A stretch of 64,000 nt of DNA from Fluviispira multicolorata (GCF_009208585.1 NZ_WFLN01000006.1:186001-250000); one strand, 5' to 3'. Shown: positions 18,521 through 28,158, counted from the stretch's first letter. Program-made: numbers and translations. The notes: generated by a model from the letters alone, not told the origin.

Positions 18521-20872
18521 CTAAAATCTTTTTAGCACGGGTCTAGGTTTACCAGTGGCTTCCGATTGCCCTACAACCCCTTCTCGGATCATTCTATCCA
18601 TAAGGCGTGCAGCTCGGTTATAACCTATTCGGAATTCCCTCTGAATACTTGACGTACTTACGTTTCCGCACTCACGGGCAAATTCGACAGCTTTATCATA
18701 AAGAGTATTTTCATCTATCGTCTCATTATCACCTGAAATTGAGGGCATACCGAATGCACTTACTTTGTCATTTTTTTGTCTTAAATCTTGAGATGCTCTT
18801 TCAATATCTTGCATAACATCTGCTTCATAAAACGCTGGATATAATTTTCTTAATTTATCTGATATTGAATTTATTTCTTTATCTGTAACAAAAGCACATT
18901 GTGCACGAATAACTTTACTAATCCCTGGCGGTAAAAACAACATATCACCTTTACCAAGTAAACGTTCAGCCCCAATATTTTCAATTATGGTTCTACTATC
19001 ATGCCGAGAAGATACTTGAAAACTCAAACGGCAAGGTAAATTGGCTTTTATAACTCCAGTCAAAACATCTACACTTGGTCTCTGCGTTGCAAGTATGAGG
19101 TGAATTCCAGCAGCACGCGCTTTTTGCGCCAACCGTTGAATACTGTCTTCAACATCTTTAGGTGCTGTCATCATAAGATCGCTTAATTCATCAACAACAA
19201 CTACAATATATGGAAGATATTCAAGTTTTACAGTTGGATCTTGTGCTTTAATTTCACCCTTTTCAATTCCATTATTAAAAGTCATGACATTTCTAACTTG
19301 ATAATTTTTCATCAAGCGATAACGCCGTTCCATTTCTTCTATTGCCCATTTTAAAGCGCCAGCTGCTTTATCAGGCTCAGTAACCACGGGCATCAGCAAA
19401 TGACCTATTCCGTCATAATTTGAAAGCTCAAGCATTTTTGGATCAACCAACAATAATCTAAGCTGCCGTGGCGTTTTGCTCATCATTAAGCTCATAAGCA
19501 TAATATTTATACACACACTTTTTCCTGAGCCAGTTGAACCTGCCACCAATAAATGAGGCATTGCAGATAAATCTGCAATGAGGGGCGAACCATCAACATT
19601 TTTTCCAAGAGCAACAGGGAGAGGTATTTTAGGATTTTGAAAATGGGGAGATTCCATAATTTCTTTTAACGAAACTGTCTCTCGTATAGATGCGGGGATT
19701 TCTATTCCGAGTGCACTTTTTCCTGGTTGCAAGCCAATTAATACACTTTGAGCTTTTAATGCTAATGTAAGATCATCCTGCAATGAAAGAACTTTATTAA
19801 CTTTAATTCCAGAAGCTGGTTCAAACTCATGAACATTTATAACTGGACCATTTTGACTTCTGACAACTGTTCCTTTGACTCCAAAGGAAGCAAGCTTATC
19901 TTCAATTTGATTTGCTTCTTGTCTTAATTTTTGATTTTCAATTTCAGGGTTTTTCTTTGGAGAATTAGTTTTATGATAATCTAATAAGTTTAACAAAGAG
20001 TCATAATCTGTTTTTGTAATAGAAAATGCTGAATTTATATTATTTAAAGTACCAATATTTTCACTTTCCATAGAATTATTATCATTTATTATATTTTCAT
20101 TTTGACTTATTTTATTAATTCTATTTTCACTGTTGTTTTTCTTTATTTCCTCACGATTCCTTCTAAATATCTCTTCATGTGTGAGTTGTACAGATTCTTT
20201 TTCTTTTTCAGGAGCAACATCAGATACGATACCTACAAAATCCTTCGTCACCCGAAAAGGTAACAAAGATAAAAGATAAGAAACAGTAGCGATAGGACGA
20301 ATTCCAAGCGATAGAGTTAAGCTTGCAAGACCTGCAATAGAAAGAGCAATAATTGCTCCTGATTTTCCTATGAGTGAAATAACATATACCGCTATACTAT
20401 TGCCTAATAAACCACCTGTATAAAGATCTATTCCTCTAAAATGTGTTTCGGGAGCAATTAAAGACAATAAACCGAGGTAACAAAAAATGAGTTGCGGATA
20501 ACCAAAAATGCGTAATGGAAATCGACTCTTTAATTTAGGACGACGAAAGGTATTTAAAAGTTGCGCAATAAAAACAAATGAAAAGACGATTGCTCCTATA
20601 CCAAAAACTTGGAAACACCAATCTGCAACTGATGCTCCAATTGGACCAAATGTATTCGTAATTTCTGCGAGTTTATTTGTCACTTGGGAACTTATATTAA
20701 ATGCGCTCGGATCAGCTGGGTTATATGTAATAATTGATACAAATACACAAAAAGCAACACCCAATAAAAGAACATGTGTATACTCTTTTAAGTATTCTTT
20801 ATTATTTGCCTCATTATTTTGCATTATATTCACATTTTGATTTTTATTTTGTAGCTCAGAGGACATAGCCAT
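18521..20872 (-). CDS. ftsK: DNA translocase FtsK
   Basis: Septum-localised hexameric motor that pumps chromosomal DNA during division. The N-terminus has four or five membrane helices (residues 32-205), then a moderately short Asn/Lys/Glu-rich linker. The RecA-like motor has Walker A GSTGSGKS (445-452) and Walker B VVVVDE. The C-terminal gamma winged helix (last about 65 residues, with GYNRAARLMDRM) reads polar sequences. Length 783 is typical of SpoIIIE/short FtsK. The ATG at 20872 has GGAG 7 nt upstream. rodZ and ligA lie downstream on the same strand. Confidence 0.96.
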   Translation of the reverse strand: MAMSSELQNKNQNVNIMQNNEANNKEYLKEYTHVLLLGVAFCVFVSIITYNPADPSAFNISSQVTNKLAEITNTFGPIGASVADWCFQVFGIGAIVFSFVFIAQLLNTFRRPKLKSRFPLRIFGYPQLIFCYLGLLSLIAPETHFRGIDLYTGGLLGNSIAVYVISLIGKSGAIIALSIAGLASLTLSLGIRPIATVSYLLSLLPFRVTKDFVGIVSDVAPEKEKESVQLTHEEIFRRNREEIKKNNSENRINKISQNENIINDNNSMESENIGTLNNINSAFSITKTDYDSLLNLLDYHKTNSPKKNPEIENQKLRQEANQIEDKLASFGVKGTVVRSQNGPVINVHEFEPASGIKVNKVLSLQDDLTLALKAQSVLIGLQPGKSALGIEIPASIRETVSLKEIMESPHFQNPKIPLPVALGKNVDGSPLIADLSAMPHLLVAGSTGSGKSVCINIMLMSLMMSKTPRQLRLLLVDPKMLELSNYDGIGHLLMPVVTEPDKAAGALKWAIEEMERRYRLMKNYQVRNVMTFNNGIEKGEIKAQDPTVKLEYLPYIVVVVDELSDLMMTAPKDVEDSIQRLAQKARAAGIHLILATQRPSVDVLTGVIKANLPCRLSFQVSSRHDSRTIIENIGAERLLGKGDMLFLPPGISKVIRAQCAFVTDKEINSISDKLRKLYPAFYEADVMQDIERASQDLRQKNDKVSAFGMPSISGDNETIDENTLYDKAVEFARECGNVSTSSIQREFRIGYNRAARLMDRMIREGVVGQSEATGKPRPVLKRF

Positions 20873-20921
20873 TGAGAGTCTCCATCAGTCGCACTATTCT
20901 TAAATTATAAAGGAGGACCTA

Positions 20922-21671
20922 ATGTCCCATTCACCTATCCAACAAATAATTATTGGATTTAAAGCTCCACTCCACTCTGTCAGCTTTTTTAAAAGCAATA
21001 AAGGCATGTTGATCTTAGGAGTGATACCTCACATATTTAATCTCCTATTCTACATTTGGCTTATTAGAAACATTATCATAGCAAAATGGATTCGGCCCCT
21101 TTTCAATTCCTTATCAACAAATTGGCATGATTCGTTCATTGCCCCTATTTTTAATCCAACACTTATAGAATCAGTTGTATGGATTGTAGGAATCTTATTT
21201 TATGGTATCTTTGGGACAGCATTTGTAAATGCGTTCGCAAGTCCACTTTATGACATTATCGCACAAAAAGCATATGAAAAAACATCTGGAACGCCTATTC
21301 GTCAACAAAGTTTTATGGATTTTATAGATAGTATCATTTCTGAAGTTACTAAAGGCATAATAATTATTAGTATTGTAATAATTTCATTTTTTGTTCAAAT
21401 ATTTGCCCCACTCGTATTTTTTGTTGGCATTTGGTACCTTGGTTGGAGCAGCATAGATAGAACATTATTATTAATGAATCTTCCCCTTAGAAAAAGATTT
21501 ATTTTTGGAATCCGCAATTGGGGTCTTTGTTTTGGCCTTGGAATATGGAATTATATACCCCTAATAGGCGCCATATTCTCATTTGCAATGGCTGCAGCAG
21601 GAGCAATTATTGTTGCTGAAAGCAAAGCGGGTGAAGCTTATGTTGAAGACCAAAATGATTTAAATTTATGA
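20922..21671 (+). CDS. EI24/CysZ-family membrane protein
   Basis: A 249-residue integral membrane protein of the EI24 family, which includes the sulfate permease CysZ. It starts with the typical IIIGFKAPLHSVSFF segment, followed by several hydrophobic helices, including paired membrane-inserted segments around residues 30-50 and 75-95, and a C-terminal helix rich in Ala and Gly. A near-perfect Shine-Dalgarno (AAAGGAGG) precedes the ATG. It is divergent from ftsK with a 49-nt gap and convergent with the DUF1003 gene, whose stop is 2 nt away. Substrate is unknown; no sulfate-assimilation genes are nearby. Confidence 0.8.
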   Translation: MSHSPIQQIIIGFKAPLHSVSFFKSNKGMLILGVIPHIFNLLFYIWLIRNIIIAKWIRPLFNSLSTNWHDSFIAPIFNPTLIESVVWIVGILFYGIFGTAFVNAFASPLYDIIAQKAYEKTSGTPIRQQSFMDFIDSIISEVTKGIIIISIVIISFFVQIFAPLVFFVGIWYLGWSSIDRTLLLMNLPLRKRFIFGIRNWGLCFGLGIWNYIPLIGAIFSFAMAAAGAIIVAESKAGEAYVEDQNDLNL

Positions 21672-21673
21672 AT

Positions 21674-22207
21674 TTAAGCTGTCATACTATCCGAATTCTC
21701 AGTACGCTCAGATTTATTATTTTGCAGCACATCTTTTTTATGAATTTCTACACTTTTCAGCTCTTTATTTTCAACTGACTTCACTTTTTTCTTTTGTCCA
21801 GAGACTTTTCTTGCAATAAACACAACTCGCTTTATTTCTTTTAAATATAATTCTCTATCCTGTTTCATTTCTGTTTCAATTATTTCAATTTTTTTAAATA
21901 TTTTCTTTTCAAGCTCATAATCCTGTTCAAGCAATGACTTCCTATAGTCAGTAGATTTTCGACTGTATAAAAGCAAAATAGGAGTTTGAATAGCTCCGAG
22001 CAATGCAAGTGCCGTCCTCAAACCGTTATAAGGATAAGGGTCAAATTTTAGAGCAGGAACCATAAATGTGTTCCAAATGACACATCCACCAACAAGTAGG
22101 ATAAAAAACAGTAAGGCCCACCAAGAAGTTGAGAATTCATAAAAACGACTTCCTGATTTGTCACGAATTTCACGAAAAGATTTGAGTTTCTTTCTAGCGG
22201 CCTGCAT
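21674..22207 (-). CDS. DUF1003-type membrane protein
   Basis: A 177-residue protein with two transmembrane helices (about residues 27-48 and 62-80) separated by a short loop containing KFDPYPY, and a highly charged cytoplasmic C-terminal tail with coiled-coil propensity. This is the layout of DUF1003 proteins, whose function is not established. The ATG at 22207 is chosen because AGGTG lies 8 nt upstream. A GTG three codons earlier would overlap that site. The divergent gap to leuS contains a striking inverted repeat. Confidence 0.78.
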   Translation of the reverse strand: MQAARKKLKSFREIRDKSGSRFYEFSTSWWALLFFILLVGGCVIWNTFMVPALKFDPYPYNGLRTALALLGAIQTPILLLYSRKSTDYRKSLLEQDYELEKKIFKKIEIIETEMKQDRELYLKEIKRVVFIARKVSGQKKKVKSVENKELKSVEIHKKDVLQNNKSERTENSDSMTA

Positions 22208-22285
22208 TAAAATCACCTACTTATGACAGTTATGTTACAGTTAGAGACGACGCATTTCTTGAGTTTACACTTTCGTCACATACTT

Positions 22286-22323
22286 GTAAATATTTTGTGA
22301 CTTTTTTGTGACAAAATATTTAC
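22286..22323. promoter_or_regulatory. Perfect 13-bp inverted repeat in the divergent DUF1003-leuS region
   Basis: GTAAATATTTTGT (22286-22298) and ACAAAATATTTAC (22311-22323) are exact reverse complements. The 12-nt centre contains a T6 run and two direct GTGAC copies, and a GTCAC lies just upstream (about 22275). Because it lies between divergent genes, a terminator is unlikely. An operator or a leader hairpin of either transcript is more plausible. Confidence 0.5.
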
Positions 22324-22498
22324 TCTGCACTGACTCATAAAAATTTCATGCTTAAACTTTAAAAATATACATTTAAATCCTAAGAACTAGGAAACTCTCT
22401 TCCACTCACAACTGTTCTTTGTTACAAATGAGCTCGTTTAATATGCACCCAAAGGGTAAAAAGGGTGGGTTTTTCAACATTTACTGTCGAGGATTGAC

Positions 22499-24955
22499 AT
22501 GGCGTACCAACACAAGCAACTTGAACCACGCTGGCAAAAATACTGGAAAGATAAGAATATCTTCAAAACAAATGATGATCTATCTAAACCTAAGTATTAC
22601 GCTCTCGACATGTTTCCATACCCCAGCGCAGCAGGTTTACACGTTGGCCATCCGCTTGGTTACACAGCAACCGATATAACCTCACGCTATTATCGCATGA
22701 AGGGTTATAATGTTTTACACCCCATGGGTTGGGATGCTTTTGGCCTCCCCGCAGAACAACATGCAATTGATACGGGTGAACACCCAGCAAAACTGACATA
22801 TGCATCTCTTGAAAACTTTAAAAAACAACTCAATAGCCTTGGTTTTTCTTATGATTGGAGCCGAGAAATTGCCACTTGTGATCCTAAGTTTTTTCATTGG
22901 ACTCAATGGATTTTCACAAAACTCTTTGAAAAAGGTCTAGCATACCAAGCAGAAGTTTTTGTAAATTGGTGTCCAAAATTAAAAACAGTTTTAGCAAATG
23001 AAGAAGTTATTGATGGATTAAGCGAAAGAGGAGGACATCCTGTTTTTCGTGTCCCAATGAAACAATGGATGCTCAAAATCACTTCATATGCTGAAAGACT
23101 TATTGAAGATCTTAATACTTTAGACTGGCCAGAATCTACAAAAGAAATTCAAAGAAATTGGATTGGAAAATCTATTGGCGCAAAAGTTAAATTTGCGCTT
23201 GAAAATTTCAATTCTGAATGTATCGAAGTGTTTACAACTCGTCCCGACACTTTATTTGGGGCAACTTATATGGTTCTTGCTCCAGAACATCCACTTGTTA
23301 ACTTAATTACAGCTGTAGAAAATCAAACTTGCATTGCAGAATATCGTGAATTCACTTCACGCAAAAGTGACCTTGATAGAACAGAATTAAATAAAGAAAA
23401 GACAGGTGTTTTTACTGGATCTTACGCTATTAACCCAGTAAGTAATGAAAGAATTCCAATTTGGATCAGTGACTATGTCATGATGGGTTATGGGACAGGA
23501 GCTATTATGGCAGTTCCTGCTCATGACACAAGAGATCATGAATTTGCATTAAAATTTAATCTCAAAATTATCCAAGTTGTTTCATCAGGTGAAAATAATT
23601 TAGACATTCAAAAAGAAGCTTACACTGAAGATGGAATAATAATTAACTCCAGTTTTTTAAATGGATTAAATATTGAAGCAGCAAAAGAAAAAATCATTCA
23701 ATTTTTATCAGAAAAAAATCAGGGTGAAAAAAGCATCACCTATAAATTAAGAGATTGGGTATTTAGTCGTCAAAGATATTGGGGCGAACCCATTCCAATT
23801 ATGAAAGACTCTCAAGGCAATGTCATAAGAGCTTTTCAAGAATCAGAACTCCCTTTAACACTGCCAGAAGTTCAAAGCTATGAACCAACCGGTGATGGGA
23901 AAAGCCCTCTTTCAGCAATAACAAGTTGGGTTCAAAGAAAAACAAAAGATGGTTCCCTTGAATTTGTTGAAACTGACACGATGCCAGGCAGCGCAGGAAG
24001 CAGTTGGTATTTTCTACGCTATGTCGATCCCTTTAATAGTTCACAAGTAGCAGATATTGAAAAACTTAAATACTGGATGCCTGTTGATCTTTATATTGGT
24101 GGACAAGAACATGCTGTAGGACATCTTCTTTATTCTAGGTTTTGGACTAAAGTTTTGTATGATATTGGTGCATGCCCTGTAAAAGAACCATTTCAAAAAC
24201 TTGTACATCAAGGCATGATCTGTAAAAATGGCGCAAAAATGTCAAAATCCAAAGGGAATGGTATAAATCCTGATGATGTCATTGAACAATATGGTGCTGA
24301 CTCCCTTCGAGTCTATGAAATGTTTATGGGCCCTTTAACACAAACAAAAGAATGGGATGATAGCAATCTTGCAGGAGTTCATCGTTTCTTAAGTCGTGTT
24401 GAGCGCTTTTATGTTTCAGATGAGGGTAAAAGTTTATTAAATAATACTCAAGCCATGCAACAAGATCTTAAAATCTTGCACAAGACAATTAAGAAAGTCA
24501 CAGAAGACATTGAAAGTTTAAGTTTCAATACAGCCATTGCACAAATGATGATTTTTTTAAATTCAGTTGCTGAAACTCAGTGCAAAAGTAAAGAGATATT
24601 AAAAGTATTTTTACAAATACTCTCACCTTTTGCCCCCCATTTAACTGAAGAACTTTGGTATAAATGCATTGTAGAAGAAAAAGTATCACCTGACAGTAAT
24701 AAATATGAATTTATTTCATTAAGTCAATGGCCCAAATTTGATCCAAAGCTTGTAATAGACAATGAAATAAAAATTGGTGTGCAAGTCAATGGTAAACACA
24801 GAGGTGAAATCACCTTACCTTTAAATGCTGATCAAGAAACTGCAGTTGCACTTGCAATGGAAAATCCGAATGTAAAGGCAACACTCGAAGGAAAAATACT
24901 TAGAAAAACTATATATGTTGCAAATAGAATTCTTAATTTTGTTGCAACCGATTAA
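22499..24955 (+). CDS. leuS: Leucyl-tRNA synthetase
   Basis: Class I aminoacyl-tRNA synthetase charging tRNA-Leu, with editing. The ATP-binding HIGH-type motif is HVGH (48-51) and the second signature is KMSKS (580-584). Between them lie the CP1 editing domain, with a conserved TTRPDTLFGATY-type segment and the GTGAIMAVPAHD editing motif, and the WVFSRQRYWGEPIP segment. The 818-residue length is normal. GAGG lies 6 nt before the ATG. Identification is secure. About 290 nt of divergent upstream sequence contains the inverted repeat at 22286-22323. Confidence 0.98.
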   Translation: MAYQHKQLEPRWQKYWKDKNIFKTNDDLSKPKYYALDMFPYPSAAGLHVGHPLGYTATDITSRYYRMKGYNVLHPMGWDAFGLPAEQHAIDTGEHPAKLTYASLENFKKQLNSLGFSYDWSREIATCDPKFFHWTQWIFTKLFEKGLAYQAEVFVNWCPKLKTVLANEEVIDGLSERGGHPVFRVPMKQWMLKITSYAERLIEDLNTLDWPESTKEIQRNWIGKSIGAKVKFALENFNSECIEVFTTRPDTLFGATYMVLAPEHPLVNLITAVENQTCIAEYREFTSRKSDLDRTELNKEKTGVFTGSYAINPVSNERIPIWISDYVMMGYGTGAIMAVPAHDTRDHEFALKFNLKIIQVVSSGENNLDIQKEAYTEDGIIINSSFLNGLNIEAAKEKIIQFLSEKNQGEKSITYKLRDWVFSRQRYWGEPIPIMKDSQGNVIRAFQESELPLTLPEVQSYEPTGDGKSPLSAITSWVQRKTKDGSLEFVETDTMPGSAGSSWYFLRYVDPFNSSQVADIEKLKYWMPVDLYIGGQEHAVGHLLYSRFWTKVLYDIGACPVKEPFQKLVHQGMICKNGAKMSKSKGNGINPDDVIEQYGADSLRVYEMFMGPLTQTKEWDDSNLAGVHRFLSRVERFYVSDEGKSLLNNTQAMQQDLKILHKTIKKVTEDIESLSFNTAIAQMMIFLNSVAETQCKSKEILKVFLQILSPFAPHLTEELWYKCIVEEKVSPDSNKYEFISLSQWPKFDPKLVIDNEIKIGVQVNGKHRGEITLPLNADQETAVALAMENPNVKATLEGKILRKTIYVANRILNFVATD

Positions 24956-25182
24956 AAAATAAATATATTTTTAAAAATTAAGCTCTCAATAAAATTAATA
25001 ATTTGAAAATTTAACTTCAAAAATAGAAATTGAAAATAATGAATTAGTTGGTTTAGTAAAATTTTCTTCTGGTATATATTTTTCTATGGATCAAAAGTAC
25101 GTTAAGTCCAATGAAGTTAAAATATTTACGAGAATAGAATCACTTTGTCTAAAATCACTGTCTCATTTATGGATAGGATAAA

Positions 25183-26127
25183 ATGAAAACATTTTTTTCA
25201 GATATTTCTGTTGTTCCAAATTGGCTATGGTTATCTTTTAGCATTGCAATTTTATTTTTACTTTTCATCGATCTCAGTCTATTTTCTAAGGGGCATAAAA
25301 AGAGTAGAACTAAAATTGCTTTAATCGAAAGCGGAATTTGGATTGCCCTCGCCCTCTGTTTTAATGCATGGTTCGCATACTCATTTGGAACTCAATTAGG
25401 CATTGAGTTTTTAACGGGCTATTTAGTAGAAAAAAGCCTTAGCATTGATAATCTTTTTATTATTCTGCTTATTTTTAGTTCATTTAATATACCTTCACAA
25501 CTTCAGCACAAAGCTTTATTTTATGGTGTTTTAGGCGCTATTGTTATGCGTGCTTTGTTTATTATTCTTGGAGCTCATTTGCTCAATTCATTTCACTGGA
25601 TATTATACTTTTTTGGGCTTATTCTTATTGTTACTGGAATTAAATTGCTATTTAAATCAGAAGATAAAAGTAATCTAAAAGAAAGTTTATCTATTTGGTT
25701 TTTAAAAAAAATAATTCCCACAACAGATAAATTTCATGGTGCCAATTTTTTTATTATAGATAAAGGGATAAATAAAGCAACGCCTCTTTTTTTAGCTTTA
25801 ATCGCTATTGAAGTTACAGATCTTGTTTTTGCAGTAGACTCAATCCCTGCTGTATTTGCAGTAACAAAAGATGCTTTTGTTGCCTTTGCTTCAAATATTT
25901 TTGCTATACTAGGATTAAGAGCCTTGTACTTTGTTCTTGCAGAATGGATAGTAAAACTCCGCTATTTAAAGCCGGGACTTGCAACTATTTTGCTTTTTAT
26001 TGGTATAAAAATGATTTTAATCGATTATATAAAAATACCTAGCTGGGTTTCTTTATTGATTGTATTTACTGTTTTAGTTACAGCAGGTTTAACATCATGG
26101 TATGTATCAAAGTTTGAAAAAAAATAA
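25183..26127 (+). CDS. TerC/Alx-family integral membrane protein
   Basis: A 314-residue protein with about nine hydrophobic helices. The acidic intramembrane motifs of the TerC/Alx family, EKSLSIDNLF and FAVDSIPAVFAVTKD, are present. Family members are implicated in manganese export and metallation of exported proteins (Alx), or tellurite resistance. ATGGATAGGATAAA precedes the ATG, giving a usable AGGA. No ter operon partners are nearby. The upstream 227-nt gap shows no recognisable yybP-ykoY manganese riboswitch, although some family genes have one. Identification of the family is firm; the transported ion is inferred. Confidence 0.9.
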   Translation: MKTFFSDISVVPNWLWLSFSIAILFLLFIDLSLFSKGHKKSRTKIALIESGIWIALALCFNAWFAYSFGTQLGIEFLTGYLVEKSLSIDNLFIILLIFSSFNIPSQLQHKALFYGVLGAIVMRALFIILGAHLLNSFHWILYFFGLILIVTGIKLLFKSEDKSNLKESLSIWFLKKIIPTTDKFHGANFFIIDKGINKATPLFLALIAIEVTDLVFAVDSIPAVFAVTKDAFVAFASNIFAILGLRALYFVLAEWIVKLRYLKPGLATILLFIGIKMILIDYIKIPSWVSLLIVFTVLVTAGLTSWYVSKFEKK

Positions 26128-26160
26128 AATTCGAAAGAATTACAAATGCCAATTTTATAT

Positions 26161-27024
26161 TTATTGCAAATTTAGGAGTTCTCCAAAGCCCCCTGGCCTT
26201 TGTAACCAATTATCTTTTGCATATCTGTGAGTAGAAAAACCTTCAATAAAATGGAGTGCATAAGCTTGTCTTGAGAAGTTTGACTTATTTATTTTGCTCT
26301 GATGAATAAGTTCACCACTCATAACCACAGCAGTGCCCGCTTTAACCTCAAGAGGAACAAATAAAGAATCATTCCAAGGTGGTATGTTACCTAATTTAAG
26401 AAAACGTCTGCCATAGACCGCAGCAGGATCACTAAGCACACGACCTAACAGTCCATCATGATGTGACCTTGGAATAATCCACATGCAGCCATTTTCAACT
26501 GTTGCATCTTCAAGAGCTATCCAAATAGCACAACAAGAAAGGGGCTCCGTGTAAACAACTGTGGAATCTTGATGAGGGTGTATGGCACCTTTAACTCCAG
26601 GTAATTTAAAAAAGTATCTGGATTGAGCAATGAGTGGTTTTTTATAACCTAAAGCTTTCACTAATTGATTCATTCGTAATGAATGAGTAAATAATTTAAA
26701 AATAGGATCATAGTCATGCAAAGCATGACCAATCTTTACTACTGCTTTCATTTTATCGCACAGCATGTGCCCATCAGCTGTTATTGTGCTGGACTCAAAA
26801 AAAATGCTGGCCTTATTCAAACTTTCAAGAAAATAATCGGCGGACACATGATTTACCGGTAAACTTGCGTTCCATTGACATCTTGGATCGGTAGTAGGAT
26901 TAAACGCTGCAACCAATGCTGCAGCATGCCCTTGTAATGCACGACATTCGTCTGAGGAGGCGAAGTCAGGAATAAGTAGGTAGCCCTGATCTTTATATAA
27001 TAATAAATTGGCTTGGTTTATCAA
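26161..27024 (-). CDS. PHYHD1-like Fe(II)/2-oxoglutarate dioxygenase
   Basis: Probable hydroxylase of the phytanoyl-CoA dioxygenase family, 287 residues. The facial triad is readable: HPHQDS gives H151 and D153, and SGELIHQSK gives H241. R252 in NFSRQAYALHF can bind 2-oxoglutarate. VENGCMWIIPRSH and the C-terminal NWLQRP resemble PHYHD1 closely. Translation probably starts at TTG 27024 with AAGGA 8 nt upstream; an ATG just before is in another frame. It is the last of four closely spaced genes (NRPS, lectin, cupin, dioxygenase), which suggests it hydroxylates a carrier-bound amino acid or the released product. Substrate is inferred only. Confidence 0.87.
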   Translation of the reverse strand: MINQANLLLYKDQGYLLIPDFASSDECRALQGHAAALVAAFNPTTDPRCQWNASLPVNHVSADYFLESLNKASIFFESSTITADGHMLCDKMKAVVKIGHALHDYDPIFKLFTHSLRMNQLVKALGYKKPLIAQSRYFFKLPGVKGAIHPHQDSTVVYTEPLSCCAIWIALEDATVENGCMWIIPRSHHDGLLGRVLSDPAAVYGRRFLKLGNIPPWNDSLFVPLEVKAGTAVVMSGELIHQSKINKSNFSRQAYALHFIEGFSTHRYAKDNWLQRPGGFGELLNLQ

Positions 27025-27093
27025 GATTCATATCCTTATAAACTTATAAAAGTGGCATTATTTAGCTAAATAATTGCTTTCGTGTTTGTTGGA

Positions 27094-27684
27094 CTATTGC
27101 CCAATGCAACGTTCTTTGGCATTAAACTGATAAAGTTTTCCTGAAATATCACCAGCAAGTTTTTTCTCAATAAATGAACCGTCTGGCATGATTTCAATAA
27201 AGCCAAGATCCTCATCGTACACAAGAATATCTGGATCATCAAAAGCAATAAAAGGATTGTGAATAGATTCTACCACGAGGCCACTTTTTCCTGAATACCA
27301 TGTGTGACGAACGCCTCTAGGCATCCACACTCTGTCGCCAACAGAAACAGAAATACTCTTAATTGGTTCGCCAAATGGAGCAATCAAGAAATATCCAAAA
27401 CCTTTAATAACAGTTACGAGTCTGTCTGTATAAAGGTGAGTATGAATTCTGTTGTCTTCAGCCATTTCTGGCGGAAATTTAATGTGTAGTAATCCTACTT
27501 GACCCGCAACAGCAGCAATTAATTTTGCTTGCATGTATTTTTCATAGGTAACCCATGGAGTTATCTCTGCAAGAGATTTTAAATAAGAACTTTCTTCTGA
27601 AAATGCAGTCTGTCCATGTTCTAAAAATGAATTTTGTTCCCATTTTTCACGAGTCAGTTTGTCCAAATTAGCAAGTTCAATCAT
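27094..27684 (-). CDS. Cupin-domain protein
   Basis: A 196-residue single-domain cupin. Motif 1 (HTHLYTDRLVTVIKG) and motif 2 (GDRVWMPRGVRHTW) supply the His and acidic residues that normally bind a metal in the beta-barrel. No signal peptide with this start. ATG 27684 is chosen because GGAG is 9 nt upstream; a longer frame reaches 27741 but lacks a site. It lies 69 nt before the dioxygenase and 81 nt after the lectin gene. Cupins in such clusters act as small-molecule oxygenases, isomerases or ligand sensors. Which applies here is not readable from sequence. Confidence 0.82.
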   Translation of the reverse strand: MIELANLDKLTREKWEQNSFLEHGQTAFSEESSYLKSLAEITPWVTYEKYMQAKLIAAVAGQVGLLHIKFPPEMAEDNRIHTHLYTDRLVTVIKGFGYFLIAPFGEPIKSISVSVGDRVWMPRGVRHTWYSGKSGLVVESIHNPFIAFDDPDILVYDEDLGFIEIMPDGSFIEKKLAGDISGKLYQFNAKERCIGQ

Positions 27685-27765
27685 GGCATAACTCTCCATC
27701 TGTAAAATTGTAGAATAAAAATATTGTAGAGAAGATAACAAAACTAATGTATTTGCGCAAACGAT

Positions 27766-28158
27766 TCAGTTGTAAGTTGATGGATAAACGAGAGTCCCGT
27801 TGAAGTTACGCAGCAAGGGATTTAAATCAATAAAAGTCCATACATACGCATTTTTGGAATTTTTGCAACTAGCAGCTAATACACCGTTTGAATCAACTCC
27901 CGTTTTGGTACAAGTTGTATGAAATTTACTCATAACATGACTATCAGCATCTGCAGTGAGTACACCGTTGCTATTATTAATGCCTCTCAAACGAAGTGAG
28001 GTGTTATATCTTGCACCATTTTCTGCCGTACAAACAGCGCTAAGACTTGCTTTATATATAATAAAATTATTGCATGTTTTTGCAAAGCTCTTTAGCTCTG
28101 TAGCGTATGAATTCATTGAAACGAGTGTTAAGAGAATAAGTAAAATAAATTTTTTCAT
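27766..28158 (-). CDS. Secreted cyanovirin-N homology (CVNH) lectin
   Basis: A 130-residue exported lectin-like protein. A Sec signal peptide (residues 1-19, MKKFILLILL...NSYA) precedes a mature domain with the tandem CVNH pattern. C29 and C43 are 14 apart and C83 and C98 are 15 apart, exactly the two disulfide spacings of cyanovirin-N. Repeat landmarks FAKTCNNF, ARYNTSL, FHTTCTKT and NFNGTLVYP align with it. ATG 28158 has AAAGGA 2 nt upstream of it; a longer frame to 28200 is not supported. CVNH proteins bind high-mannose glycans. It lies 51 nt after the NRPS stop in the same orientation, an unusual partner for a biosynthetic cluster. Confidence 0.87.
   Translation of the reverse strand: MKKFILLILLTLVSMNSYATELKSFAKTCNNFIIYKASLSAVCTAENGARYNTSLRLRGINNSNGVLTADADSHVMSKFHTTCTKTGVDSNGVLAASCKNSKNAYVWTFIDLNPLLRNFNGTLVYPSTYN

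Noticed and set aside
24956..25182. Possible manganese (yybP-ykoY) riboswitch before the TerC gene
   Set aside because: The conserved GC-rich loops of that riboswitch are not present in this AT-rich leader.
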